Part shown: positions 24,357 to 35,730 of the stretch, piece by piece
How the letters are laid out: each line of letters opens with the position of its first letter
Numbering within the stretch: position 1 is the stretch's first letter
The notes under the pieces: generated by a model
Database searches by the model: none
What the model saw: the letters and a program-made list of their open reading frames with translations, nothing else
Told to the model about the DNA's origin: nothing
Program-made: the position numbers and the translations under genes
DNA from: Setomelanomma holmii
Lineage: Eukaryota > Ascomycota > Dothideomycetes > Pleosporales > Phaeosphaeriaceae
NCBI GenBank assembly: GCA_010015745.1
Contig: ML978172.1
Location: 334,400 to 398,399, forward strand
Reading direction: 5' to 3'
DNA: 64,000 nt

Positions 24357-26161
24357 CTACTTATGTCTGCAAATGTAGAACATCACACTTGCGATCATCC
24401 CCAGCGTGACAAGCATGAACATAATCATGTAGACCTGCAGCCAACCACTTGACGCCAACCAATCCACAGCGGTATACAGAAACAAGAATGCAACAAGATT
24501 CTTGAACACGTTGATGGAAACCAGACATTCGGCTGCAGCCTTTGGGTAGCTTTCGACAACGTAAGTAATAGCGATGTTGGGCGCATATATTGTCCCAAAA
24601 GACACTACGACAACGTAAGAATTTAATTTGAAATACACTCAAACAAAGATATGACTTACCCATGCCAAAACCGACCGCGACAGCAGCCCAATGCAGCTTC
24701 AGCGAGCATGCAAATGCGGCGAGTATACATCCGGCCGGTGCGATGAATGAGAAGGGGAGTATTGCCAGTAATCGCTGCTCCGGGTACACGTCGCCGTTTT
24801 GTCTGCGGATGATTGCCGCAGTGATGATGTCGGCGAGATATCCGCCAGTGAAACAGCCGAAGATGAAGCCGATGATGGCTGCGATTTGCATCAAACCTAC
24901 ACCGCTGCCGGAGAAGAGATATGGTGGGGCCAGGAGGAAACTTGGGAAGGCGAAGCTGTGCCAAGAATAGTTAGCATGTTTGGCGGAATTCCCTCGTGGT
25001 GCATGTAATTACGTACATGAGGATTACTTGAGAAGCGAGACTTGTACCGTAGATGTATACAGCGAGCAGAACACTCGGTCGAGCCAGCATCTTGAGCGGT
25101 AGCACGAAGGTCTTGGGAAGACTGACGTCGCGATTGATTGTGAAAATCGAGGAGGGTTTCCAGATACTCATCCAGGGCTTCTTCACGACACTGACATAGT
25201 GCCGAGATGCATCTTCTACTCGCACCATGTCGCCTTTCTCACCCTCACACCCCGGACTCTGCGTGCCCGGCAGTGGAACATGCTGGACTGGAACATTTGG
25301 TCGAGTGAAGTTTGACTCCGGGTAGAGGAGATAGATTGCTACGATGTTGGCCCCAGCCAGCGCGGCGCAGACCCAAATGAAGTCGACCCAGCCGCCGCGG
25401 CTGTACTCGACGATGAAGGACGCGCAAAGTGGACCGATGGCCGTTGCGCCGGAGATCAGGATCGTGTAGCTGAAGATAATAGTCAGTATCAATGCACGCG
25501 AGGTGTGCAAATCAGTGCAATAAGACTTACCCTGACATCATCGCAGCACGTTCGTGGAGGAAGAAGATATCCGCGACAATGCTAGGAACAATACTCTAAA
25601 CCGAATTTAGCATTTTCTCTTCGACAATGAGGTTGGCATGTACTCACCTCTCCTGCAGCCGACGCGAAACCCGAAAGGCATCGCGCAGCTAGCAGACCAC
25701 TGTATGTAGTCTCTTTCGCTGTCCAGATAAGGACAGCGAACAGCATAGTCATGGAAAGCAGTAGTGATGCGCGATTGCCATATTTGACGCCCAGAGGCAC
25801 CCAGATCAAATTCCCAATGCCGAGGAATAGGAAGTTGAACTGATGACGATGTATCAGCATACTTGAGCCAGTAATTGTGTGCTGGTCAACCCACCGTCAT
25901 GAGATTGTTAATACTGCTGGCTGACCGGTGAAGTTGCCGTTCGAGAACGGGCGTCGCGACTGAGAAACCAGCACCGGCAAAGTTCGCGGTGAAGTTGAAG
26001 AAAGCGGTGGCACCGAGTGCTGCTAGTTTCAGATATCGAGGCCATCGCAGAGGATCTTTTGGGTCTTGTGTTGGAAAAGGAAGGAGAGGGAGGCCGTGTT
26101 GACGTGTCGTGATGTGGTGAAGCGTGTCGTGACTAGTGTTGCTGGTTTCTGTGGAAGACAT
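24357..26161 (-). CDS. MFS transporter (DHA1-like), aromatic cluster
   Basis: A 12-TM major facilitator of about 506 residues from six exons: 26161-25895, 25839-25648, 25595-25531, 25469-25017, 24955-24660 and 24604-24357. All junctions keep phase. The short N-terminal tail contains PFPTQDPKDPLRWP just before TM1, typical of fungal DHA1 carriers. The loop 2-3 motif reads GVKYGNRASLL, a weakly conserved form of the MFS signature. A charged central loop of about 80 residues separates the two six-helix halves. It is transcribed divergently from the DUF3237 gene at the edge of the gentisate cluster, so uptake or export of aromatic acids is a reasonable inference. Confidence 0.88.
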
Positions 26162-26741
26162 GTTTCATATACTCATTGGGATAGTAAGTGCTATTGGAAA
26201 GCGCAATGAACTGCGAAGTGAGACGGTATTATCTTCGCCACGAACACGAAGCTGAAAAGTGCTTCGAATGCCCCTAATCATATACATGCAAGGTCTGAGC
26301 GCTTGACCACTTTCGATAGCGCGTGGAGACTCCACGTTCTCCGCTTTTGCACCCCAGACTGCTAGCTGCAAATTTCGCCCGCAGCCCTCCAATTCACGCT
26401 GTTGCTTGAAAGCCGTGTCGATGTGCCGATTTGAGGCTGTTGAGCTGAAATTGTGTTGACCGCGTGGAGGCCGGGGAGATAGGCTCAATCGCGCAGAAAG
26501 CAGCAACCACGGCCGCTCAGCTTTGACACTAGTCAAATTTGATCCAGTCATTAAGAACATTGAGTATGGCGGTCAGTTCAACGAGTATACAAAGGTATAT
26601 CCTGGAAGTAGAAAAGTAAAACCGATCCTGTAACTACTCGTTTGCGCAGATAGCATTGGATGGAATATCGGATAACCTACTTCGTCAAACAATCTCCTTT
26701 CACACTGCGACACTAGACTCTCGCCACAGCCATAAAAAAAC
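26162..26741. promoter_or_regulatory. divergent promoter region, MFS transporter / DUF3237 gene
   Basis: 580 bp separate the two start codons. It probably drives both genes and is a likely target of the cluster's zinc-cluster regulator. I did not find a clear paired CGG site. Confidence 0.35.
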
Positions 26742-27221
26742 ATGGCACCAAAACTCGAATACGCCTTCACTTTACACGTCAACCTCGCGCCTGCCCAAGC
26801 CTTTGGCAAAACCGCAGCGGGCGAGCGACGCTTCATCCCCATTACAGGCGGCCACTTCTCCGGCCCAAAACTGACCGGCAAAATCCTCCCAGGAGGAGGA
26901 GACTGGAATGCCGCACGACCTGATGGCGTAGTGCACGTGCTGGCCAAGTACACCATCCAAGCGGACGATAGCACTCTAATCAATGTGCATAATGAGGGGT
27001 ATGGCCGAGCGAGCCAGGAGATCATGGATGGTGTGTTTGGAGATGATCCGAGTCGGGCTTCGATGGCGGACGGTGGAGAAGGATGGTACACTAAGACGTT
27101 TCCGAGATTTGAGGTTGTTGAGGGGAAGCATGGATGGTTGAATAGGACGTGTTTTGTTGGGGATTTGATGCCTCCGACGGTGCCGAATCATGTCAAGATA
27201 GAGGTTTACGAAATTGTCTAA
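26742..27221 (+). CDS. DUF3237 family protein
   Basis: A small single-exon protein of 159 residues. The family's conserved parts are visible: a first strand starting LEYAFTLHVNLAP, the GGHFSGPKLTGKILPGGGDW segment, VLAKYTIQADDSTLINVHNEGYG, and a C-terminal strand ending KIEVYEIV. DUF3237 proteins form a small beta-barrel; their activity is not established to my knowledge. They often lie beside aromatic or lipid catabolic genes, which fits its place here between the transporter and the hydroxylase. No signal peptide or membrane segment, so cytosolic. Confidence 0.82.
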   Translation: MAPKLEYAFTLHVNLAPAQAFGKTAAGERRFIPITGGHFSGPKLTGKILPGGGDWNAARPDGVVHVLAKYTIQADDSTLINVHNEGYGRASQEIMDGVFGDDPSRASMADGGEGWYTKTFPRFEVVEGKHGWLNRTCFVGDLMPPTVPNHVKIEVYEIV

Positions 27222-27712
27222 TCATCGCCAGAGATAGTCCGGTGACAAACAAGAATTATTTTTGCTATTATGCTGGGTCGACACCGTTTAAGGCATTCAC
27301 AGTGAAGAGCGTGTTCTCTGAAGTATTGACACTTAACCTAGCAGCGGGTGTACCTGCCCAAGCTAGCCCATGAAAAGCGAATCTCACAATTACACCTAAT
27401 CGTCCAAGACAAACGTCAAACACATCCGGCAATTGGTCGAAACTATGTCTCTGGGGCAATTGCTACGGCGTCATGCGCTCGTTCTATTCTCGCATTGTTT
27501 GCCAGGTGCCAAAGAAAGTTCGGCTGGTCACTTCCTAACTCCCCGAACCGGAGATGAGGTCTCCCAAACTACCAAGTAGGAAGCTCAACACCCATCAGAA
27601 GCACAAAATCATCAGTTGTCACAGCTTGCATCACGTATAGGTTGCCTCAAATACGGACTTGGGTAGTCGATCATCAATTGTAAACCTGAAGCTTACAATC
27701 GTTTCGAGCATC
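27222..27712. other. intergenic, promoter of the FAD monooxygenase
   Basis: About 490 bp between two same-strand cluster genes. No gene or clear element seen. Confidence 0.35.
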
Positions 27713-29450
27713 ATGTCTGGCGCAACCCCTCAAACGAACGGAAATCGTGCGATGATGGTGAATGGTGATTTACCCATAGTTACTGGCAATAACACGAAAG
27801 ATACCACGGTAATCGCAAGCGAGTGCCAATCGCTGCCAAGCTGGGCGACATCATATCCTTCTCAGTCACTACGGTTCCTCCAAAATCTCGAAAAAGAAAC
27901 CCTCTCTCGTAACGATTCGCAGCCAGAAAGCGCACAACCCACTCCAACTCGTCTAAAACTTAACATCATTATTGTTGGTGCTGGCCTGGGTGGACTCGCT
28001 CTCGCCATCGCTCTCCGCCGACGTGGACACTCGGTTCGAATACTGGAACAGGCGCCGAAGCTCGGTGAGGTAAGTCCATAACGACATGATTGATGGCGAA
28101 GCTAATTCTCCATCAAGGTCGGCGCCGGTATCCAGATCCCACCCAATTCGGGCCGCTTGCTCCGTCGATGGGGAGTGATGCAGCATCTGGAAAAATGGGT
28201 AGTCAAGCCGCAAGGAATCAACTTTCGGCGCTGGGAAGATGGCAAGGTCATTGGTCACACGGCACTGGGAGAGCAATTCCAGGATAACTTTGAGGAACCG
28301 TACTACGTGGTTCATCGTGCGCATTTCCACGATGCGTTGCTACAGCGAGCGTTGCAATTGGGTGTGAAGATCGATCTTGGCTGCAAAGTTGTTCAATATC
28401 ACGAAGCGCAAGGTTCTGTTCGACTCGCTGATGGATCTGTGGTGCAAGGAGACCTGGTAGTCGCCGCCGATGGTATGTTGGCCAAAATCCTGGCGTGCCG
28501 TAAACCTGACGCTGTGGCTGATACGCCCTCACAGGCATTCATTCGGTGGCTCGAGGCGAGATCTACAGAGAAGGCTCGCATGAACCTGTCTTCAACGGTT
28601 TCGCGGCGTATCGAGCGACCGTGGACGCTAATATGATGCGAGAAGATCCACATATCTCCTGGCTCTTGGAGAAACCATCCCTCAATGTTTGGTACATCAG
28701 CCCATGCAGCTCTCGCACCCTCTCACTTGATCCAAAACATGCTGATTTAGGTATTGTAGGATCGGAGAAGATCGCCATGTCATGTCTTACACAATCGCTG
28801 CTGGAGAAGCTTTCAACATTGTCTTGTCACACGTCGATCGATCGGGTCCAGCGACATGGACACAAAAGTTCGCAAAAGAACATATCCAGAAAGAGTTTGG
28901 TGGTTGGGATCCTCAGTAAGCTCGAAACCCTGGTGGGAGAGACAGAACTGACGGTAGTGCCAGATTGACCAAGGTTATCTCGTTGATTGACCAGTGCATG
29001 AAGTGGCCTTTAAAGACAGGCCAGCAACTCAAGTCCTGGACCTCACAGTCTTCCAAGTTAATCATTATCGGTGACGCAGCGCATGCTATGCTACCATACA
29101 TGTCGCAGGGTGCAGCCATGGCAGTCGAGGACGGAGCGGCTCTAGCCGTCGCCCTAAATCAGATCAGCTCTGTGGATGCGCTTCCTTCCGCGCTGCGGAC
29201 GTTTGAGGGAGAGAGAATTCAGCGAAGCAGTGATATGCAGAATGCCAGCAGGGTCAATGGGCTTATATGGCATTTTCCCGATGGCCCAGAACAAAGAGCT
29301 AGAGACGCCACTATGGTCGCTGAAGTGGCAGGCAAGCCGTTCACAAGTAGCGCGAATCAGTGGAGCGATCCGGTGACTCAATGGTGGGCATACGGTTACG
29401 ACGCTGAGAGCAAGATGGAAGAGGCATGGAGAAGGCAGTACGACGATTGA
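27713..29450 (+). CDS. FAD-dependent aromatic hydroxylase (salicylate/3-hydroxybenzoate hydroxylase type)
   Basis: Group A flavoprotein monooxygenase that would hydroxylate an aromatic acid using NAD(P)H and O2. Five exons (27713-28069, 28118-28472, 28535-28691, 28751-28915, 28964-29450) join to about 506 residues. The Rossmann motif IIIVGAGLGGLALAIAL lies at about 86-102. The DG motif sits in VVAADGIHSVARGEIY, formed across an intron, and the GDAAHAMLPYMSQGAA motif binds the FAD ribityl. The roughly 80 residues before the Rossmann strand are longer than usual and low in complexity. The neighbouring gentisate dioxygenase suggests gentisate as product, so 3-hydroxybenzoate 6-hydroxylase or salicylate 5-hydroxylase activity is inferred, not shown. 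I noticed no nonsense or frameshift after splicing. Confidence 0.88.
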
Positions 29451-29565
29451 GATTGCTTTCGGCGCTTTTACAGTTAGCGTGTGCCTGTTGACATTAGAGA
29501 TAATCGTGTCTTACAGCACTTGACGTTACAGTAGATTGACATTCAATTATACAAAGACGATCATG

Positions 29566-32371
29566 TTATATTTGCTGCGCGGTTGTGTTTCCAAAGTCGA
29601 CTCCGAAGAAGTCATCCAAGATGGAGGTCATTCCTATGTGCAAGTCGTTCAAGTCTGCGTAATCGAAGAAGCCATTAGCTTGGACATCATCAGCGAACGA
29701 CGGAGTAGGAAAGGTGAGCTCAAAATTGGTCGACGAAGGTGGAAACGGATCTGTCTGCCGCAAATCCGATTGTCGGTCTTATGCGGCGTGTCAGCATTGC
29801 CCGCAAGTATAGAGCGTTGAAAAGCGTACAGATGACTGATAAGAGTTGGGCTAGATGGGAAGCATATTGGACGCATTTTTCCGTCATCCGATTCCCTTTG
29901 AAGAGCAGGGAGAGGCATTCGATCGCCTGCTGAAGCTGATCAAGAGATAGATCATCTTTCTCGAATACAGCCGGTTGATTGTGAATACTTGTTTGATGCT
30001 CTACGAGAAGTGCGGAATATATTACCAAAGCGGCATTCAAAGCTATCATGGCATTAGCGACATTCAGGAATACTTCCGAAGGTGGACTTACTGTAGTACA
30101 GCGCAAACCACTAGGCGCCAAGTAGAAACCGCGGCGGTTCGGGTGGGCTCAGAACACGATGCATGATATTGATGATCTCAAGCGCTGACTGAACGCATGT
30201 ACGAAGGCTGCTTGCGCTGACTTGTCTCAGTGTTATGGCTTCTTGGTTATCTGGCTTGGCGCTGCCCAGTATATCGAGATATCTGCAAAGTATTGGGCGA
30301 TGCGTGAGGATACGGACATTGAGGAAGCGGATAGTAAGGACGAATTGAAAGCGGACTTGCTCTCGGTCGTTCATTTCAGGATGTATAGAAGCGGCCTCAA
30401 TAACGGATAGGTCTGCAGGTAATGATTGCTGCCAAGACAGGAACTTTTGTTCGAACTGCAGCACGGTGGAGGCAAGGTCGAATACGTTTGCTGGCGAATC
30501 ATAGCCGAGATTGTCACCATAGAGAGTCTCCACGACCTCGCCCATGATGGTATAGAGTGTACTGAGTGCTCGTCAGCAAGAAGCAATAGCTAAATATGAC
30601 CAAACACAGACATTGTTGCTACGTAGAAACTACCACTACTTTCACCAATCGAATATGGTACAAAGTCTGCGCTCGAGTGAGAAGTGAATGCACTTGGAGA
30701 TGGTAGGTCCAGCTTGACATATTTCTCCGGTATGGATGGCGGTCGCCCAAAGGTCATGCTCAAAGTCCTGAGACACGTCAACTATGTTCATGGTCCGCGA
30801 GCGATAAGCTCAATTACCGATCAAGTAGGACGCATCCAAACCATGTTCGCTTGCGGATTTCGCGCTCTGGATCTTGATAGAGCTGAAGAGCGCTTGGAGA
30901 GTGCAAGCCAAGTTGGTACGCTGCTTTGACAGCGAGTCCATGAATGTTCCACGTTTCAATCGAGCGATCTGTGCCCTGCAGATACTGGCTCATCAAAAGT
31001 AGCAGCTGTACTAATGGATTGTAAGCATGCACCATTTTTCGCATGGCGTTGGGAAGGAAGTCCCTACCAACTTCGAGGCTCGTGCCATGCCTAATCTGCT
31101 TGTCGCATAGCGCCATAGCACGACAAAAGAAAACATCAGATCTGGCAGCTCGTTCAGGTGCAGCTAGCTCACTGTCGAAATTGACATGAACGGACATAGC
31201 AAGAACCATATTGAGGAGGCCAAGCCATGACCTTCGAACCGAACGGATGTTCGTTGATGCTAGTTGACGATACGTCTTGTGAAACTCCACTTCATCGATA
31301 TATGGGAATAAGACACCGGTTGTACGAAAGTAGTGATCGATTAATGGCAAAGTTTCGCCCTCTGGAGGCAAGGCGAATGCCTCAACTTCGCGGAAGTTGC
31401 TTGATGCATTGCTGCTTTGGTCTGCTACGGGAGAGACAGCTCGTGACCTGTGAAGGATGTAGCTCTGGACTCCATCATAACTTGGTGGGACTGGGCTTGC
31501 GCCATATGCAGCAGACTTGAGAATCGATGCCGTAATTCGAATGATCTTTCGGGTGAAGGCTATATTTGATGATGGGCCTGCATGCTCCGTGAGCTGGGTG
31601 AAAATGCTTCCAATACAGATACGTACCGAAATATCCCGAATCTTCTTCCCTCGCAAATATGATAGATCCCATACCGTCAGTCGCGTTCCGACCTTCTGTG
31701 ATGTCAAGATCATCTTCACTGTGGTGAAAGTGATCCGGAGCATACGACGCCTGGTCTTGAAGAAGTTGCTCGGTGACGACACATGGCATATCTTTGACGC
31801 CTTCCACCGAGGTGAGTCTGCTGTCCAGTCTGGAGACGCTTCCTTCAAGGGTCGCCAGGCGGAATCGTAGATCTTCCAGTAGCCTACGTATTTCTATGAT
31901 GAGATAAGAGAATCATTGCAGTACACATGTTCACTGACTCTTTGGACGCAGATTTCTTGGTTAGCGTCGGGATATCCGAGTATACGCAATCGCCGCGACG
32001 TTCTATACATGCTGAGCATTTTGGTCTCGTGCCATCGCACTGTTGTCACCGCAGGTTGTCAGCAGAGTATCGAGTACAGGAAACGCAAATCTCTTGCATC
32101 CAGATAGGAAGGGAAGAAACAGGACTGCTATAGTTCTTGATCGGAATGATATATCTATTGCACGCGAACTCGAAGATTGCCAATACATCAAACCCCAAAC
32201 ATTGGTCTACCTATCTTGATCATGAGCGAGAGGTCAACTTACGCGGGATTTTCGGTTCCTGCACCAAGTACAGGCGACCGTGATTCTGTTTCGCTTCGCT
32301 GGTCTGGTGTCTAGGCTGTCTTCGGCAGAGCTACGTGCAGTTCTGCTATTCCTTGCGTCCGGCGACACCAT
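29566..32371 (-). CDS. Zn2Cys6 transcription factor with fungal_trans domain, cluster regulator
   Basis: Starts at the ATG complementary to 32369-32371. Exon 1 (32371-32243) and exon 2 (from 32039) together build the zinc cluster ITVACTWCRNRKSR/CDGTRPKCSACIERRGDC. A Leu/Arg-rich coiled segment follows (LLEDLRFRLATLEGSVSRL). The fungal-specific transcription factor domain runs from about 31577 and includes IDHYFRTTGVLFPYIDEVEF and the hallmark DRTLSMTFGRP across the intron 30817-30768. Later introns fall near 30600, 30090 and probably 29850-29770. The last junction is uncertain: it needs either a weak GTC donor or a frameshift to reach the C-terminal part (FFDYADLNDLHIGM...). It sits in the middle of the aromatic cluster between hydroxylase and dioxygenase, so pathway-specific control is the natural inference. 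Confidence 0.85.
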
Positions 32372-32731
32372 GCCGGGAGGTGACACTCGCCGTAACACCG
32401 GAGAGATGTCACGCAAAGATCCGATCGGTCATGAGTGCTGCTCAGATACGCGAGGCGAAGACGGGGAGTTAAAAGGGTGCAGGCAAGGAGGATGCACGGC
32501 CCGCAAAAATCGCGTCCCCACCAACCCGCTTTTCGATTCCTGCGGCAATGGTGCGTCACAATCCCCTAACTCCCCGAACCCATCCACTCCACCAATCCAA
32601 ACTTCTGAATATGCTAGACTCCAGCATGGCCGTGCTCGAATCCGACTCTGTGTACGCTAAATACACCATCAAGACTCCAAGATAATTCATCGACGCTGCA
32701 ACGTCGCAATCAACAAAGACATCTAGCAGCC
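32372..32731. promoter_or_regulatory. divergent promoter region, cluster regulator / gentisate dioxygenase
   Basis: 360 bp between two divergent start codons. No TATA box recognised. Confidence 0.35.
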
Positions 32732-33851
32732 ATGACTTCCACATCGACCATGACCGAGCAAATTGGAGTGATTGAGCAGTCAGACAAGCAGCATGCCACC
32801 GAACAGCTACTCCGAACGGCCGATGACTTACATACAAAGCCTTTGTGGGCACAAATGACTCGACTGAATCCTCCACTACCAAATCCTAAATGCCAACCTC
32901 ACGTTTGGGAATATGACAAGATTCGACCAAGCCTGCTGCAAGCAGGTGAACTTATCTCGGAGAAGCAGGCAGAACGTCGCGTATTGATGCTCGTGAATCC
33001 GTCTCGAGGCAAGCTATGCGCCATTTGCTTGCACCATCTTGATTGGCTAACCCCCAGCCTAGATGCACCTTATACAACCGACACAATCTATGCTGGACTT
33101 CAATTAGTCATGCCGAACGAGACCGCACCAGCTCATCGTCACACTGCCTTTGCTTGCCGCTTCATCATCGAAGGCAATGGAGGCTTCACGGCAGTCCATG
33201 GCCGCCGCATCCAGATGCAGCGTGGCGACGTTATTCTGACGCCTACTTGGAATTGGCACGACCACGGCAAAGATGGCGCAGGGCCAATGATTTGGCTCGA
33301 CGGTCTCGATCTACCAAACTTCGTTCACTTTCCAGTGCATTTCGTGGAACACTATGCCGATCCGCGATATCCAGCCGAAAATATGGATAGCATGGCTTCT
33401 CCGATTGTGTTTCCATGGCCACGCATGAAGGCTATACTTGACAGCGGAAGTGACGATAGTACTACGGAACGGTATTTGAAAGTCAACAAATCCGAGAGTA
33501 GGTAAAGACGCGAAGCTCATCGGCAAAATATGCTGATTAGACCCAGTAAGCCGTACCCTCGGCGCAGCAGCGACTCGTATTTCCGCTGGAAAAGCCACCG
33601 CCGAGATACAAGAAACTGCTTCATCTATCTTCCATGTCATCGAAGGCTCAGGAAAGTCCATCATCGCGGGGAAGACATTCTTTTGGAAAAAGGGCGACAC
33701 TTTCTGTGTTCCGGCATGGCATGCCTACCTGCACCATGCAAACGATGATGAGCCAGTGTACCTGTACAGGGTCCATGATGAGCCTATGCTCAAGGCTCTT
33801 GGCTTTTACCGTTGCAGTGACCAAGATGTGGAATCGCTGGTTTCTGAGTGA
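32732..33851 (+). CDS. gentisate 1,2-dioxygenase
   Basis: Fe(II) bicupin enzyme that opens the ring of gentisate to maleylpyruvate. Exons 32732-33008, 33063-33497 and 33541-33851 join to 340 residues. The first cupin carries the metal ligands in APAHRHTAFACRFIIEG and TPTWNWHDHGKDG. Strong family segments include LDAPYTTDTIYAGLQLV-like sequence, MIWLDGLDLPNFVHF and the second cupin with CVPAWHAYLHHAND. The first intron is 54 nt with a GC donor (GAG/GCAAGC) and AG acceptor. It contains no stop and is a multiple of three, so retention would add 18 residues without breaking the frame; the spliced form matches the family. The second intron is only 43 nt. An alternative start at 32753 would shorten the protein by 7 residues. 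Confidence 0.93.
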
Positions 33852-34171
33852 TGACTGGAGCAGACCAACCCATAAAGATAGCAATACGATGCCTTTTCTT
33901 CAAGTGTGTCTCATATTGAACGTTAACGAGCCCGACAGCTTACCAAGAGGCGTGTTTTCAACTGATTCGAAGTTTGGCGCAAAGTGCAGCGACTGCGTAG
34001 GAAGCCCATTCAGTCATGCATCTGCGCTGCCTCGACCCCGCCTTCTGCGACACGCTCTTTTTGGAGGCATGTGTCATCACTGTACTTTCCCTCCCCGCGG
34101 ACACAATGGTACAGCTGTTGGTATTCAAACTAGCCAAGCGTCGACGTTGTAGCATTCACTACCTTCCTCTC
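33852..34171. other. convergent intergenic spacer
   Basis: About 320 bp between the 3' ends of two convergent cluster genes. Nothing else is seen. Confidence 0.4.
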
Positions 34172-35121
34172 TCAAACAAACTTCACACCATTCCTCAACG
34201 TCCCGATCCTGCTAATCGACACCTCCATAACCGTACCCGGCACAAGATATTTCGGTGGCTTCAATCCCGCTCCCACCCCACCAGGCGTGCCAGTCATAAT
34301 CACCGAGCCTTTCCTCAGCGTCGTGCCTTGCGAGAGATAGTGTACAAGGTATGCACAATCAAATAACAAATCGCTTACGTATTCTTCCTGCCTTGCTTCT
34401 CCATCTACGATTGTTCGCAGCAACAGCTCTTTCGGATCACCGACCGATTCCGAGGAGATGAGCGCAGGGCCGATAGGAGCGAATGTATCGAAGCCCTTTG
34501 AGAAACCCCATTGCGGTATGCCGCCCGCTAGCTTCGGATCGCGCTGCAACTTTCTGGAGGAAATGTCATTGCCGGCAGTATACGCTGCTACGAAGTCGAG
34601 TGCGTTTTCGAGAGCAACATTCTTTGCATCCTTGCCGATGATCAAGACTAGCTCGCCCTCGTAGTCTGCTTGGTCGTCTTGGGCAATCTTGGGGATTTCC
34701 ACGTCTACATTGTGGTCGTGAATGCAGGTTGTTGGCTTGAAGAAGATGAATGGAAATGGCGGCGGTGTACGTCCTGCTTCCCGAACTGGCTGGATGTTAG
34801 CTTGTTTCCACCACGCATGGACAGTGTATGTCACGGAGACCTACTATGTTTCGCATAATTCAAACCGACGCAGCGCAAGATATCGACGTCCTGGGCCGTC
34901 AAAGGCCCGAGAAGCTTCTTGACCGTGACGACTTCATCCGACACTCTTGTATGACCAGTGGTGTCGTAGATGTCGTCTCCAACTATGACCTTTGCTTGTA
35001 GCTTGGTTTCTTCCGTCGCGCAACCCAGATCGAAGTCCGGGGAAGGTAAGATGGGCTCTCCTCGAAGAACTCGGCCGTCTGTCGCGACGAAACGAATTAA
35101 GCGTGTCCAGGCGGCACGCAT
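34172..35121 (-). CDS. fumarylacetoacetate hydrolase family enzyme (probable fumarylpyruvate/maleylpyruvate hydrolase)
   Basis: Metal-dependent hydrolase that would split fumarylpyruvate, or maleylpyruvate directly, to fumarate or maleate plus pyruvate. Two exons (35121-34845, 34800-34172; intron 44 nt) join to 301 residues. The start at 35121 gives MRAAWTRLIRFVATDGRVLRGEP, the usual beginning of these proteins; the longer open frame to 35187 adds an unconserved stretch. Metal ligands are expected in the YEGELVLIIGKDAKN region and the distal Asp. Family signatures GNDISSRKLQ, WGFSKGFDTFAPIGP and VIMTGTPGGVGAGLKPP are all present. It is convergent with the dioxygenase, and the pair gives two successive steps of the gentisate route. 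Substrate choice within the FAH family is inferred from context. Confidence 0.9.
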
Positions 35122-35730
35122 CGTGATCGAACTTGGAAGAAAATTGGAGTGAGCCACGACACACAAAACTTCGGCACCTTTTGTCATACATTGTGGCGAT
35201 GCACTCTGGATACCATGCGATCGCTATCGGATGTGCAGTGCCAACGGACCGAAGTGACCAAAGTGTAGTCATCCGAGTCTTCAGTGTGGAGCGTCGGGTA
35301 AGGCAGATTGCTGCGGCAGCTGTTCGAGCGAGTTCGATAGTCTTGTCTGTCCTGAAATGCCCACTCCAACATAGCGTGCGTAGGAGTGTAACAGCCCAAT
35401 GAGACGATGCTGCGCATTCGGGGAGTTAAGCCAGCACTCCCGGAGCCACACTTTGAACCAACGTACACGCCCAGCAAGCAACTACCATCCACAGATACCG
35501 ACTTTCATTCGAATATACGAGTGACGCGTCTCGTCCAGGATACCGCTCTAGAAGGGTATGTTCGGCGGACGAAATATGGGTGCGCTGAAAAGTGTATGTC
35601 CACAGCAACTTAGGTAGATCTCACTTCCGAATGCAACACAGCAGTCTTGGCCATTATCATACCACTCACATCACCTTTTCTTCAACACTATTCCTGCCAA
35701 ACTTCAATTTCCACTCACCCAACGTGCAAG
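35122..35730. promoter_or_regulatory. divergent promoter region, FAH hydrolase / cleavage oxygenase
   Basis: About 600 bp between divergent cluster genes; no other gene recognised. Confidence 0.35.

Noticed and set aside
32372..32416. Longer N-terminus of the cluster regulator
   Set aside because: The frame begins with TTG and an upstream in-phase TGA precedes any ATG.
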